64,000 nucleotides of DNA. Source: Prevotella multiformis DSM 16608 (GTDB taxonomy: Bacteria > Bacteroidota > Bacteroidia > Bacteroidales > Bacteroidaceae). The stretch is from positions 1,202,198 to 1,266,197 of the forward strand of contig NZ_GL872282.1 in the NCBI RefSeq assembly GCF_000191065.1, given 5' to 3'. Position numbers and translations under genes: made by a program. This document shows positions 26,960-36,017 of the stretch, in pieces (positions within the stretch are counted from its first letter, which is position 1; each line of letters starts with the position of its first letter). The notes below the pieces were generated by a model. It was not told where the DNA came from and did no database searches. It saw nothing but the letters and a program-made list of their open reading frames with translations.

Positions 26960-28063
26960 CTATTTCTTCATCTTCGCCTTGCGGGCATACTCGAAGAGTG
27001 CCTGCGGGAGGTGGCAGTAGCCTGAAGGATGTTTGTCGAGATAGTCCTGGTGATACTCCTCTGCCTTATAGAAATTCTTCAGGGGCTTCACCTCGACGGC
27101 GATCTTCCCGCTCGTCTGTTTCTGCTCTTCCGCAAATACCTTTCTGATTGTGGGGAGGTCGGCCGGATCGGTATAGTAGATTCCCGTGCGGTACTGCGTC
27201 CCCCGGTCGTTGCCCTGTCGGTTCACACTTGTCGGGTCGATGGCCTTGAAGTATAAGCCTAACAGGAACTCCAGGCTGATGACTTTCGGGTCGTAGGTGA
27301 TGTGGACGGCTTCGGCAAACTGCGTCTTGTCCGTACATACCTCTTCATAGGTGGGGTTCTTGATGATTCCGTTCGCATAGCCCGCTTCCGTGGCCGTGAC
27401 ACCTTCTATCTGCTTGAGATAGTGCTCTGTTCCCCAGAAGCATCCGCCTGCGACATAGATTTCTTTCATGGGTCTTACTAAATGGATGTAGGCTCCGTAG
27501 CCTTCAGCCTTCATCTTCTCAAGTGGGATGAAGCGCAGCGAAGCACTGTTGATACAATATCTTTTTCCGCCGGTCTCGGCGGGTCCGTCGTCAAAGACAT
27601 GCCCCAGATGCGCCTTCCCGGTCTTGCTTCTCACTTCGGTGCGCACCATTCCGTGTGAAGTGTCCGTATGGTCGGTGACGAGGCTTTTGTCGATGGGCTT
27701 GGAGAAAGCCGGCCATCCGCATCCTGAATCATACTTGTCTGCCGATGAGAAGAGCGGCTCGCCTGTCGTGACATCCACGTAGATGCCTTCTCTGAACTCA
27801 TGGTCGTACGCATTGGTGAAAGGACGTTCGGTGGCTGCCTGCTGCGTGACGGCATACTGCTCCGGTGTAAGGGTCTTACGCAGTGTGGCATCGTCGGGCC
27901 GGGTGAATCTCGTCTTGGAGACGGCTCCGGAATCGGTCTGTAACATATTCGTGTTAGGTTTGGTTGTGCAGGATGCCGCTCCGGTCATCAGGATGCCGCA
28001 GCCCGCAGCCTCGGCGAGGACGGGTAAGGCAAGACTGCACAGGATGGATAGGATGTTGCGCAT
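26960..28063 (-). CDS. Exported bifunctional peptide-methionine sulfoxide reductase MsrB-MsrA
   Basis: A 367-residue fusion in the order MsrB then MsrA. MsrB lies at about 55-185, with CGWPAF (115-120), [10 protein letters not shown] and the catalytic Cys in RYCINS (Cys170). MsrA begins at about 200 with the GGCFWG motif (Cys208). It lacks the two CxxC zinc pairs of zinc-type MsrB. The N-terminus ([17 protein letters not shown]) is a signal sequence, and a Cys at 32 might be lipidated, so the enzyme probably repairs oxidised envelope proteins. Both stereoisomers of methionine sulfoxide would be reduced by the two domains. Confidence 0.93.
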   Translation of the reverse strand: MRNILSILCSLALPVLAEAAGCGILMTGAASCTTKPNTNMLQTDSGAVSKTRFTRPDDATLRKTLTPEQYAVTQQAATERPFTNAYDHEFREGIYVDVTTGEPLFSSADKYDSGCGWPAFSKPIDKSLVTDHTDTSHGMVRTEVRSKTGKAHLGHVFDDGPAETGGKRYCINSASLRFIPLEKMKAEGYGAYIHLVRPMKEIYVAGGCFWGTEHYLKQIEGVTATEAGYANGIIKNPTYEEVCTDKTQFAEAVHITYDPKVISLEFLLGLYFKAIDPTSVNRQGNDRGTQYRTGIYYTDPADLPTIRKVFAEEQKQTSGKIAVEVKPLKNFYKAEEYHQDYLDKHPSGYCHLPQALFEYARKAKMKK

Positions 28064-28262
28064 AAGTCGGTGAATTAAGTTGTTTGTCTGAATGGAGAAA
28101 GACCGAGACGGAGCGGCAGGACCGGCTGCCTGCTCGCTGCGGTCTTGAAACGCTGTATGGCACAGGCAGGGATATACGGCTCGTACGTCCGTTGTCGTCT
28201 TTCTTTACGTCCGCATGGATCCTATATCCCTGCTGTCGGAGAGAATCGCTTGGAGGGATTTC

Positions 28263-29195
28263 CTACTGTTTCTGCAGGAAACGGTCCGCCTCAATCGCTG
28301 CCATGGCACCGGTGCCGGCTGCCACGACTCCCTGCCGGTAGGTGGGGTCGGCTACGTCGCCTGCTGCATAGACCCCCTCGATGCTGGTGGCGGTAGATTT
28401 CGGACGGGTGACGATGAAGCCCTGGCCGTCCGTCTCCAGCTGTCCCTTGAACAGTTCTGTGTTGGGAGTGTGCCCGATGGCGAGGAAGAAGCCGTCGATG
28501 TCGATATCGTACTTCTCCTCGTTCTCCTCGCCCTTGAAGCGGACGAGGTGCGCTCCCTCGACGCCGTTCTCACCGAAAAGTCCCAGCGTGTTGGTATTGT
28601 AAAGTATCTCGATGTTCTCTTTCTCGGTCACGCGTTTGCGCATGATTTCCGCAGCACGCAGGTAGGGCTTCCGCACGATCATGTACACTTTCTTCGCCAG
28701 TCCGGAGAGATACATGGCCTCCTCGCAGGCTGTGTCTCCACCGCCGACGACGGCTACCGTACGCTTGCGATAGAAGAAGCCGTCGCAGGTGGCACAGGCA
28801 CTGACACCCTGTCCGCGGTACTTCTCTTCGTCTGGCAGCCCAAGGTATTTCGCACTGGCACCGGTGGCGATGATGACGGTCTCTGCCTCGATCTTGTTGC
28901 CGCGTTCGTCTTCAAGGTGGAAGGGACGGCTGCCGAGGTCGGCCTTTACGATGGACCCGTCGCGGAGGTCAGCACCGAAAAGTGCAGCCTGCCGGCGCAT
29001 TTCGTCCATCAGCTGGTTGGCATCTATGCCTTCGTGGAAGCCCGGGAAATTCTCGACGAGGGTCGTAGTCGTCAGCTGTCCGCCCGGCTGCAGTCCGGAG
29101 TAGAGTACTGGCTGGAGGTTGGCACGTCCGGCATAGATGGCTGCGGTATAGCCTGCAGGCCCGCTGCCGATTATCAGGGTCTTTACTTTTTCCAT
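28263..29195 (-). CDS. trxB: Thioredoxin-disulfide reductase
   Basis: A 310-residue low-molecular-weight thioredoxin reductase. The FAD-binding GSGPAG is at about 10-15, followed by the NADPH-domain motif VVGGGDTACEEA, and the redox-active CATC is at Cys134/Cys137. The C-terminal FAD motif YAAGDVADP is present. The start MEKVKTLIIG is chosen; the 21-residue upstream extension has no conserved content. It reduces thioredoxin with NADPH in the cytoplasm. The msr gene follows on the same strand after 199 bp, and Msr enzymes are recycled by thioredoxin, so the neighbourhood is functionally sensible, although an exported Msr would need a membrane relay. Confidence 0.96.
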   Translation of the reverse strand: MEKVKTLIIGSGPAGYTAAIYAGRANLQPVLYSGLQPGGQLTTTTLVENFPGFHEGIDANQLMDEMRRQAALFGADLRDGSIVKADLGSRPFHLEDERGNKIEAETVIIATGASAKYLGLPDEEKYRGQGVSACATCDGFFYRKRTVAVVGGGDTACEEAMYLSGLAKKVYMIVRKPYLRAAEIMRKRVTEKENIEILYNTNTLGLFGENGVEGAHLVRFKGEENEEKYDIDIDGFFLAIGHTPNTELFKGQLETDGQGFIVTRPKSTATSIEGVYAAGDVADPTYRQGVVAAGTGAMAAIEADRFLQKQ

Positions 29196-29422
29196 ACTTG
29201 TATAATCGTGTTGTGTGCCCTTCTGGGACAGTGTGTCCTGTCCGCAGGGCGGGTTCATACTTTGTAATCGTTACAAAACAAATATCATGCCAAAAGCATC
29301 CGCCGGTTGTTCAGGGTGCGGACAGGCGATGAGGGAGGAACGGATGGCAGGAGCATGGGGGGAGTTCCGGTACAGGGCCGGCCTGCTCTGCGGCCGCCTC
29401 CCGGTTGGAGGGTGGGGCTTCC

Positions 29423-30043
29423 TTACTCCATTGGGAACAGTCCGAAGAGGCGGTCGTCGATGATGTCCGTGACGCGCTTGAAGTCCTGCGGATTCTCCTG
29501 GAAGTCGGTCGTGTCGCCGTCTACGATCATCAGATGTCCCTTGTAGGTCTTGATCCAGTCCTCGTACCGCTGGTTCAGTCCCCGGAGGTAGTCTATGCGC
29601 ATCGTCTGTTCATAGTCCCGTCCGCGCTGCTGGATATGGTCGATGAGGCGGGGGATGGAGCAGCGGATGTAGATCAGCAGGTCGGGCAGCTTGACCAGCG
29701 AGAGCATGAGGTCGAAGAGATCCGTGTAGTTCTTGAAGTCGCGTTCGGACATCAGCCCCATGTCATAGAGGTTGGGCGCGAAGATGCGTGCGTCCTCGAA
29801 GATGGTGCGGTCTTGTATGATGGTCTCTTCCGAGCGTGAGATCTCCACGATGTCGCGGAAACGCTTGTTGAGGAAGTATATCTGCAGATTGAACGACCAG
29901 CGGGTCATGTCTTTGTAGTAATCTTCCAGGTAGGGATTGTTGTCGACCGGCTCGAAGTGGGCTTTCCATCCGTATCTTCTGGCGAGCATCTTCGTGAGCG
30001 TTGTCTTTCCGGCTCCGATGTTTCCGGCAATGGCTATGTGCAT
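29423..30043 (-). CDS. Deoxynucleoside kinase (first of tandem pair)
   Basis: A 206-residue kinase of the dNK/dGK-dAK family. The P-loop GNIGAGKTT is near the N-terminus, the family DR[ST] block is IIQDRTIFED, and a lid region with arginines is QQRGRDYEQTM. It salvages deoxynucleosides by 5'-phosphorylation; purine specificity (dGuo/dAdo) is common for such bacterial enzymes but not provable here. A homologous gene lies 149 bp upstream on the same strand, and the two start identically (MHIAIAGNIG). This is a tandem duplication that may form a heterodimer, as in lactobacilli. Confidence 0.9.
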   Translation of the reverse strand: MHIAIAGNIGAGKTTLTKMLARRYGWKAHFEPVDNNPYLEDYYKDMTRWSFNLQIYFLNKRFRDIVEISRSEETIIQDRTIFEDARIFAPNLYDMGLMSERDFKNYTDLFDLMLSLVKLPDLLIYIRCSIPRLIDHIQQRGRDYEQTMRIDYLRGLNQRYEDWIKTYKGHLMIVDGDTTDFQENPQDFKRVTDIIDDRLFGLFPME

Positions 30044-30192
30044 AATGTATGTCTGTGAATCCCCTTCTTCCTGTCAGCTTCTCTCGGGGAGAGCCTTCGG
30101 TGTCGGGGCGTGAGGTTATTGTTTCTTGTCTGTTGTGTAATGGCGATGCCCTTCTTCGTCTTTTGGCATCCCTCCGGAAAAGAGGTCGGAAG

Positions 30193-30807
30193 TCAGAACA
30201 GTCCGAAGAGTTCCCGGTCTATTTTGTCGGTGATGAAGCCGAAGTCTTTCGGCCGGTGCTGATAGTCGAGCCTGTCGACATCGATGGTCAGGACACGCCC
30301 TTTGTACTTGTCCCTGATGAACTCGTCGTAGCGTCTGTTGAGGCTTTCGAGATAATCCAGGGGCATTTTCTGTTCGTATTCCCGTCCCCGTTTCTCTATG
30401 TTGGAAACGAGGTGGCTGACCGAAGACCGGAGATAGATCATGAGGTCGGGGAAGCGGACGGCATCCGTCATGTCCTCAAACAGTTCCATGTAGGTCTCGT
30501 AGTCACGGTCGTCAAGGTTGCCCATGGCGTAATTGTTTTCCGTAAAGACGTAGACCCCTTCGTAGATGGAACGGTCCTGCACGACCGACTCTCCGCTTTG
30601 CCGTATTTCCAGCAGATCTCTGAAGCGTTCTTTCAGGAAGAACACCTCCATGGGGAACGACCAGCGTTTGATGTCTTTGTAATAATCTTCCAGATAGGGA
30701 TTGTAGTCTACCGACTCGAACCTCGGCTTCCATCCATATCGTCTGGCCAGCATGGTCGTGAGTGTCGTCTTGCCACTCCCTATGTTTCCTGCAATTGCAA
30801 TGTGCAT
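30193..30807 (-). CDS. Deoxynucleoside kinase (second of tandem pair)
   Basis: A 204-residue paralogue of the next gene downstream, with P-loop GNIGSGKTT, VVQDRSIYEG, a lid KRGREYEQKM and the same C-terminal DRELFGLF ending. The start at 30807 is set by exact alignment with its paralogue; a 70-residue in-frame extension has no homologous content and overlaps the 3' end of the upstream phosphatase gene. The substitution of DRSIYE for DRTIFE, among others, suggests the pair has different base preferences. It lies 83 bp downstream of the phosphatase gene. Confidence 0.9.
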   Translation of the reverse strand: MHIAIAGNIGSGKTTLTTMLARRYGWKPRFESVDYNPYLEDYYKDIKRWSFPMEVFFLKERFRDLLEIRQSGESVVQDRSIYEGVYVFTENNYAMGNLDDRDYETYMELFEDMTDAVRFPDLMIYLRSSVSHLVSNIEKRGREYEQKMPLDYLESLNRRYDEFIRDKYKGRVLTIDVDRLDYQHRPKDFGFITDKIDRELFGLF

Positions 30808-30890
30808 AAGTATAGGGTCTGCATGCCGTCTCGCTTCCTTCGCCGGGAAGGATTCCGTGACGTGCCGTGCAGAGAAAAGTTGTTTGTAAT

Positions 30891-32360
30891 TCAGTAGGTG
30901 TATCTTGCTGTTCCTATACAGCCGTTCGGCATCTGGATATGCAGCATGGCGCAGACTGTCGGTGCGATGTCGACGATATGTGTCTCCGTATTCGTCGAAC
31001 CGTGTTTCACGTGCCATCCGTAAAGCAGGAAGGGAATGTGTGTGTCATAGGGGAACGGCTGTCCGTGCTGTGTTCCACGGAAGGCCGGGTCGTCCTTCCC
31101 GCCGAAGAACTGCGGACGGGTGACGACACCGATCTCTCCGGACCGTCCGCGGAAGTACCCGTTTTCCATGCGTTCCTTGATCCATTCCGGCATGGTCGTC
31201 CCCGTCACCTTCTCTTCGTCGAAGACATAAAGGAACTGCGGGTCCTTCTTCAGCCAGTCTACCGATTCGTCAATCACCTCCTGCTTCTTCTTTCCAGCAG
31301 CGGCAATCAGTGAGTCGTTGAAGTAGATCTGGTAATTGTCCTCGCTCATTACCGGACTGATGCCGAACTTCCCCTGCAGATAGGCGTTAAGGCCTGTTAC
31401 GGTCTGCTTATAGTCCCATCCGCCGGCCGGGATGCGATGCTCACGCATATAGTTGTAGTTGTGTGCAGCGCCGTGGTCAGCCGTCAGGAAGAGCAGATAG
31501 TTTCCCTCGCCCACTTCCTGGTCAAGTGCTTTAAGGAACTGTGCCAGATCCCTGTCCAGCTGCATGTATACAGCATGGTTCTCCTCGCCCCGGGTAGAGT
31601 ATTTGTGTCCGATGATATCCGTCGAAGAGACGCTCATGGTGAGCATGTCCGTCTCCTTCCCCTTGCCGAGCCGCTCGTTCTTCAATGCCGCTTCTGCCAT
31701 CTTGAAGGTCATCGTCACGCCCTGCGTCGATCCTTTGATGTCGAATCGGGGAGCGGTATGGTTCTTTCTGTTGAAGTCCTCGACCCACTGCGGCAGCTTG
31801 TCCATGTAAAAGGTAGAGGTGACAAAATGTCCTGCCGAGGTGTCCCACCAGTAAGCACCGTCAGCCGCATGGCCGGCCGGCAGGATGGAGGCACGGTCCT
31901 TCAGCGCCACGCCGATCACCTTCGACCGGAAGTCGGTTGCGGTCTGCAGCTCGTCGCCGATGGTGGAGGTGAGCATCCGCCGCGGACTCATCTGTCCTTC
32001 CCGGCTGTCCGAACCGACGCTCTTCACGGTCCTGTCCTCACAGCAATAGACGCTTTTGTCATCTTGGTAGAAATAGTTTCCTGCAATGCCTGTAATCGCA
32101 GGGACGGACCCTGTGAATATCGAACTGTGTCCGATGGCGGTCACCGTCGGTGCATAGTTGATGTGCGTGTTCTCGAACGAGAAGCCATGGTCGAGCAGCC
32201 GGCGCAGGCCGTCGTTCCCATATTCGTCATAATAGTAGTAGAGATAATCCCAGCGCATCTGGTCGACAACGAGCCCGACGACGAGCTTCGGCCGTTGTAT
32301 CTGTGCGCCGGCGGCAGCTGCCATCAGCAGCCCGGCTACGAGGAAAAGCAGTTTCTTCAT
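30891..32360 (-). CDS. pafA: PafA-type alkaline phosphatase / phosphodiesterase-superfamily enzyme
   Basis: A 489-residue exported enzyme: the signal peptide MKKLLFLVAG...AGA|QIQRP is followed directly by LVVGLVVDQMRWDYL. The nucleophile is the Thr in YAPTVTAIGHSS, as in the PafA/nucleotide-pyrophosphatase branch of the alkaline phosphatase superfamily. Zinc ligands are visible in LFLTADHGAAHN and in the C-terminal THIVDIAPTV. PafA acts on many phosphomonoesters in the periplasm and is not repressed by phosphate. It is slightly shorter than typical PafA. Start chosen at 32360 because the promoter (-7 at 32395-32387) lies upstream of it. Confidence 0.9.
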   Translation of the reverse strand: MKKLLFLVAGLLMAAAAGAQIQRPKLVVGLVVDQMRWDYLYYYYDEYGNDGLRRLLDHGFSFENTHINYAPTVTAIGHSSIFTGSVPAITGIAGNYFYQDDKSVYCCEDRTVKSVGSDSREGQMSPRRMLTSTIGDELQTATDFRSKVIGVALKDRASILPAGHAADGAYWWDTSAGHFVTSTFYMDKLPQWVEDFNRKNHTAPRFDIKGSTQGVTMTFKMAEAALKNERLGKGKETDMLTMSVSSTDIIGHKYSTRGEENHAVYMQLDRDLAQFLKALDQEVGEGNYLLFLTADHGAAHNYNYMREHRIPAGGWDYKQTVTGLNAYLQGKFGISPVMSEDNYQIYFNDSLIAAAGKKKQEVIDESVDWLKKDPQFLYVFDEEKVTGTTMPEWIKERMENGYFRGRSGEIGVVTRPQFFGGKDDPAFRGTQHGQPFPYDTHIPFLLYGWHVKHGSTNTETHIVDIAPTVCAMLHIQMPNGCIGTARYTY

Positions 32361-32386
32361 TTCAGGTAATGTGTTTGAATGATGTT

Positions 32387-32395
32387 GCAAACTTA
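32387..32395 (-). promoter_or_regulatory. -7 element of the pafA-like gene
   Basis: The minus strand reads TAAGTTTGC, 27 bp from the start codon. It is back to back with the response-regulator promoter. Confidence 0.68.
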
Positions 32396-32428
32396 CAATA
32401 TTTTTTTTATATTCTCGATTATTTTCCC

Positions 32429-32437
32429 TACTTTTGC
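32429..32437 (+). promoter_or_regulatory. -7 element of the LuxR-type response regulator
   Basis: TACTTTTGC matches TAnnTTTGC. It rules out the in-frame ATG at 32379, which lies upstream of the predicted transcript start (about 32442). Confidence 0.72.
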
Positions 32438-32474
32438 ACTCTCCGGCAGGATAAAACAGCAGGAAGGAACGAAG

Positions 32475-33119
32475 ATGAAACAGATCATCATAGCGGACAA
32501 TCAGGATATTACACGGGCGGGGCTGCTCCATGTCCTTTCACGCATGGGAGAGGTCTCCTGCCAGGTGGCAGCCGGCAAGTCTGAACTGATGTACCGGCTG
32601 AAAGCGTGTCCGGAAGCCGTCGTGATACTGGATTATACTCTGTTCGATTTCTCCGGTGCGGCCGACCTGCTCGTGCTCGGGCAGCGTTATCCGCTTGCAC
32701 ACCTGGTACTCTGGAGCGAGGAGCTCAGCGTCGGTTTCATCCGCAGCGTTGTCAGTGCCAGCGGTCTGGTCAGCGTGCTTATGAAGGATGCGAAGCTGCC
32801 GGAGATAGAACAGTGTCTCGACTATGTGCTGCACGGACGGCGTTTCCTCTGCCAGCACGCCGCCGGCCTGCTCCTGACCCCTGCGGAGACTCCTGACAGG
32901 GAGACGGTGAAGCTGACGAAGACCGAGACCGAAATCTTGAAGGAGATCGCCCTGGGGATGACGACCCGAGAGATAGCCGAGAAGCGTTTTTCGTCATTCC
33001 ATACGGTGAATACGCACCGTAAGAACATCTTTCGCAAGCTGGGTGTCAACAGTGTACACGAGGCCATGCGCTATGCCATGCGGTCGGGACTGGTGGATGC
33101 TGCGGACTATTGCATCTGA
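32475..33119 (+). CDS. NarL/FixJ-type response regulator
   Basis: A 214-residue two-domain regulator. The receiver (1-120) has the acidic pocket IIIADNQD and the phospho-acceptor Asp53 in VVILDYTLF. The LuxR-type helix-turn-helix covers about 145-205: LTKTETEILKEIALGMTTRE, then SSFHTVNTHRKNIFRKLGV. There is no histidine kinase in the window, so it is an orphan here. It is divergent from the pafA-like gene with 114 bp between start codons; regulation of that gene is possible but unproven. The receiver is somewhat degenerate around the conserved Thr/Ser and Lys. Confidence 0.88.
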   Translation: MKQIIIADNQDITRAGLLHVLSRMGEVSCQVAAGKSELMYRLKACPEAVVILDYTLFDFSGAADLLVLGQRYPLAHLVLWSEELSVGFIRSVVSASGLVSVLMKDAKLPEIEQCLDYVLHGRRFLCQHAAGLLLTPAETPDRETVKLTKTETEILKEIALGMTTREIAEKRFSSFHTVNTHRKNIFRKLGVNSVHEAMRYAMRSGLVDAADYCI

Positions 33120-33785
33120 TCGTGCCCGGGTGTCGTCCTGAACGGCGGCGGGCGTTCCCGTCTCCCTCTGGTTCTTCTCCAAGTGGAGAAGCGTGTCGTT
33201 TCCCCTTTCTCTCAAAAAGGTTTCCCCTGTGATGGCCGTACCTTGACAGCTGGTCCGCAATGGAGGGAGGCGTGTGTTTTGTCCTTATAATTTACTTCCC
33301 TTTTCCCTGCGGTGTCCTGCCAAGTCTCTCCTCTTCAATTCACATGGGGATATTTCAGATACGGACTTCCCGGACTTTTCAGGCTTTTTGCAACCCGCTT
33401 GTAGACAATGAGATAAGAGGGTCTTTTCAAAAGGTGCTTCCTTGCGGTGCAAACAGGCGTTGGTAAGCATCCAAGTAAGCACTGATTGGAACGCAATCAG
33501 GCGTTGGCTGGAAGGCAAGTGACCGTTGGTTGTTCTCCTGCCTGCCGTTCCCGTTCTTCCAGAAAGGGTTCGTAGGGACGGGAAAAGAGGTTTGACGGCC
33601 TCGGAATGTAAAGTTGTTTTACCCGCTGCGTGCAGCCGGTCTTTCTGCTCCGGTTCTTTCGTCGGATGGAAGCCGCACGGCGTGGAGGCCGGTTCTCCGG
33701 GCCGGTTCTGCAGGGGGGAAGAGGCGTTGTCCGTAAGGGTTGCAGAGAGAGGTGCGTACAGGCTGCCGTGCTGCCCGTGGGAGAC
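33120..33785 (+). other. Gene-free stretch after the response regulator
   Basis: About 665 bp without a credible gene. It contains the 22-bp-period array at 33444-33531. I see no promoter match or clear terminator in the rest. Confidence 0.55.
33444..33531. repeat. 22-bp-period array (GCAA-N3-GGCGTTGG type)
   Basis: Four units start at 33444, 33466, 33488 and 33510. Units 1, 3 and 4 share GGNNNGCAA near the start and CGTTGG near the end; unit 2 is degenerate. The core CAATCAGGCGTT is shared with the array at 11746 (minus strand) and resembles parts of the arrays in the 600-bp elements. Confidence 0.82.
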
Positions 33786-34694
33786 CTACTTGCTGATAAG
33801 GTATATCCCGCCTGCCGCCAATGCTCCGGCTATTACGTATTTCAAGTAGAAAACCTCACCGAGACAGAGGCAGGAGGTGACGGCCCCGACAACCGGAATC
33901 AGGGAATTGTAGATGGCTACCCGGCCGACAGGATTGCAGGTGAGCAGTTTGTTGTAGAGCGTGAAGCCGAGGGTGCTGATGGCGATGAGCAGCAGCAGGC
34001 AGACGATGCCCGGCGCGGTGATCTGCGGCAGGCTGCCGCCCAGCAGCAGTCCCGGGACAATCAGCAGCGCTCCTCCGATGGCGAGGCTGTATCCCGTACC
34101 GACAAACACGTCGATGCGTTTCCCCAGTCCGCGGGTGAGCAGTGAGGCCGATGCACCGCAAAGCGCATTGAGGATGATCATGCCGTCGCCCAGCCAGGTG
34201 AACCGTCCGCTCTCCGTCCCTCCTAAGTTCAGCGACAGGATGCCGGAGAAGCCGACGATGCAGCCGATGATCTTCTTCACCGTCATGCGGTCGCTCTTGA
34301 AGAAGATGCAGGCAAGGATGACGACGGAAAAGACGCTCAGCGAGTTGAGGATGGCTGCCCGGGAACCTTCGCTGTGGGAGAGCCCGAAATAGAAGAAGGC
34401 ATAGTGCAGGGTGGTGTTCAGCAGGCAGAAGAGCAGGATATACCACCAGTCGGCCGGCTTCCTCACGTGGAAGTCCCGTCGACCGGCACCTGCCATGCCC
34501 AGTATGATCAGCCCCGAAAGGCAGAACCGGATCCCTGCAAAGAGCATTTTCGCCCCCGTCATGCCGGAGGTAATGCCGAATTCGGCAAATCCCGACTTGA
34601 TCAGCGGATAGGCCCATCCCCATGCTGTGGCAGCCGTGAGGGCGAAGACGGTCACCCATAACGGACGCTGGAATATACTTTTCTTTTGTGTCAT
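33786..34694 (-). CDS. EamA/DMT-family transporter
   Basis: A 302-residue protein with ten hydrophobic segments in two EamA halves. The halves start near FALTAATAWGWAYPLIKSGF and KKIIGCIVGFSGILSLNLGG. Such drug/metabolite exporters carry amino acids, nucleotide bases or other small solutes; nothing here narrows it. The C-terminus is short and positively charged (GGIYLISK). It is a single gene with its own promoter about 165 bp upstream. Confidence 0.9.
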   Translation of the reverse strand: MTQKKSIFQRPLWVTVFALTAATAWGWAYPLIKSGFAEFGITSGMTGAKMLFAGIRFCLSGLIILGMAGAGRRDFHVRKPADWWYILLFCLLNTTLHYAFFYFGLSHSEGSRAAILNSLSVFSVVILACIFFKSDRMTVKKIIGCIVGFSGILSLNLGGTESGRFTWLGDGMIILNALCGASASLLTRGLGKRIDVFVGTGYSLAIGGALLIVPGLLLGGSLPQITAPGIVCLLLLIAISTLGFTLYNKLLTCNPVGRVAIYNSLIPVVGAVTSCLCLGEVFYLKYVIAGALAAGGIYLISK

Positions 34695-34859
34695 TTCTGT
34701 TCTGTCTGATGTCCGGCGGTGTCAGCGGCCGGTGTTCGGTCCGTCAGGGATGACAAGGCTTCCTGCCCTGTCCTCTTTTCTGGAAAACAGGCCTCTGCCG
34801 GTCTGCCGCCGTGATGGAAATTCCGCGGGGACTGTCCCCCGGACTCCTTGATGGAGCGT

Positions 34860-34868
34860 GCAAAGTTA
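34860..34868 (-). promoter_or_regulatory. -7 element of the EamA gene
   Basis: The minus strand reads TAACTTTGC. The implied leader is about 160 nt. Confidence 0.6.
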
Positions 34869-34944
34869 CTTCCTTTCCCTGATATATTGCAGGTCTGCAA
34901 CGTTTTTTATCCTTTCAGTATTAGGATATTCGTCCTGAAATGCT

Positions 34945-34953
34945 TATCTTTGC
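34945..34953 (+). promoter_or_regulatory. -7 element of the cyclophilin gene
   Basis: TATCTTTGC matches the consensus. Transcription would start near 34958, so the ATG at 34960 is almost at the 5' end, and 34969 or 34978 is the more likely start. Confidence 0.68.
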
Positions 34954-34968
34954 CGGGAATTGATATTT

Positions 34969-35667
34969 ATGAAAACGATGAAGAAGATTTTGTGTTCTTT
35001 GGTTCTGGCCTTTTCCGGTGCCTGTGGCTGGGCGCAGGCACCGGCCGACACTTTGCGCCATGAGGTGCTGCTCGAGACGGACAGCGGCAACATCCGCATC
35101 CAGCTTTACAACGAGACCCCGCGCCATCGTGACAATTTCCTGAAGCTGGTACGCAGCGGAGCATACAACGGCGTGCTGTTCCACCGTGTCATCAAGGACT
35201 TCATGATACAGACGGGCGATCTGGGATCGAAGACGGCGAAGCCCGGCGAGGCCGTGGGGGATACGCCGGAGACCTGTTCGATTCCGGCGGAGATACATTA
35301 TCCTGCGCTGCTCCATCGCCGGGGCGCCGTTGCGGCGGCGCGCGAGCCTGATGATGTCAATCCGAAGTGGGAATCGTCGGCTTCCCAGTTCTACATCGTA
35401 TGGGGAATAAAGTTCTCTGACGGACAGCTCGACTGGGCGCAGGAGCGGCTTGACGCACATACCGGCGGAAAGGTGAAGATGACCCCGGCTGTGCGCGAGA
35501 TCTACAGGACGGTGGGCGGAACGCCCCATCTGGACGGGCAGTACACGGTCTTCGGGCAGGTACTGGAGGGACTGGATGTCGTGGACCGCATCCAGCGGCA
35601 GGCCGTCGATGCGAATGACCGTCCGCTGGCAGACACGCATATCCGCAGGGCGACCGTCCTAAAATAG
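34969..35667 (+). CDS. Exported cyclophilin-type peptidyl-prolyl isomerase
   Basis: A 232-residue protein with a signal peptide (MKTMKKILCSLVLAFSGACG...AQA) and a cyclophilin domain. Active-region motifs are LFHRVIKDFMIQTGDLGS and QFYIVWGIK, and the C-terminus has YTVFGQVLEGLDVVDRIQ. It would speed proline isomerisation in envelope proteins. An insertion of about 40 residues between the two central blocks (roughly 105-160) is typical of Bacteroidetes members. The Cys in FSGAC could be lipidated, but the lipobox is weak. Start uncertain by three codons (34978 is the alternative). Confidence 0.9.
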   Translation: MKTMKKILCSLVLAFSGACGWAQAPADTLRHEVLLETDSGNIRIQLYNETPRHRDNFLKLVRSGAYNGVLFHRVIKDFMIQTGDLGSKTAKPGEAVGDTPETCSIPAEIHYPALLHRRGAVAAAREPDDVNPKWESSASQFYIVWGIKFSDGQLDWAQERLDAHTGGKVKMTPAVREIYRTVGGTPHLDGQYTVFGQVLEGLDVVDRIQRQAVDANDRPLADTHIRRATVLK

Positions 35668-36017
35668 TACGGAAAGGGAAGGCTCTGTCCGGCCGTTTTC
35701 CGTCTTTCCTTTCGTGGATCCCGTCGGTGCTTCGGTTCGCTGGATGACGACCGCCGGGGATGTCGGCTGCCTGTTGTCCGGCAGCCGCCTCAGGAAGGGA
35801 AGAAGGAAGGATTTGCACCGGCGGGCGTGCGATGCCGTTGCCGGTGCGATCGTACCGTGGAAAGCTGCGGCGGTACGGCATGTGCCGGGCTGGCGGGGCA
35901 GAGCGGTTCTCCGTCTGCGGACGGTTCCGCAGAGCGTGCAGCGCCTTTGCAGGCAAGGAACCGGCTTTTCGGATGGAACAGATGTGGTGATCGGATAAAA
36001 CAGGTAATTTAAAAGTA
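35668..36017 (+). other. Gene-free stretch before the inositol-lipid cluster
   Basis: About 350 bp. No exact TAnnTTTGC, no T-tailed hairpin and no repeat were seen. CCTTTGC at 35943 lacks the TA, so the promoter of the inositol-lipid cluster is not identified. Confidence 0.45.
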
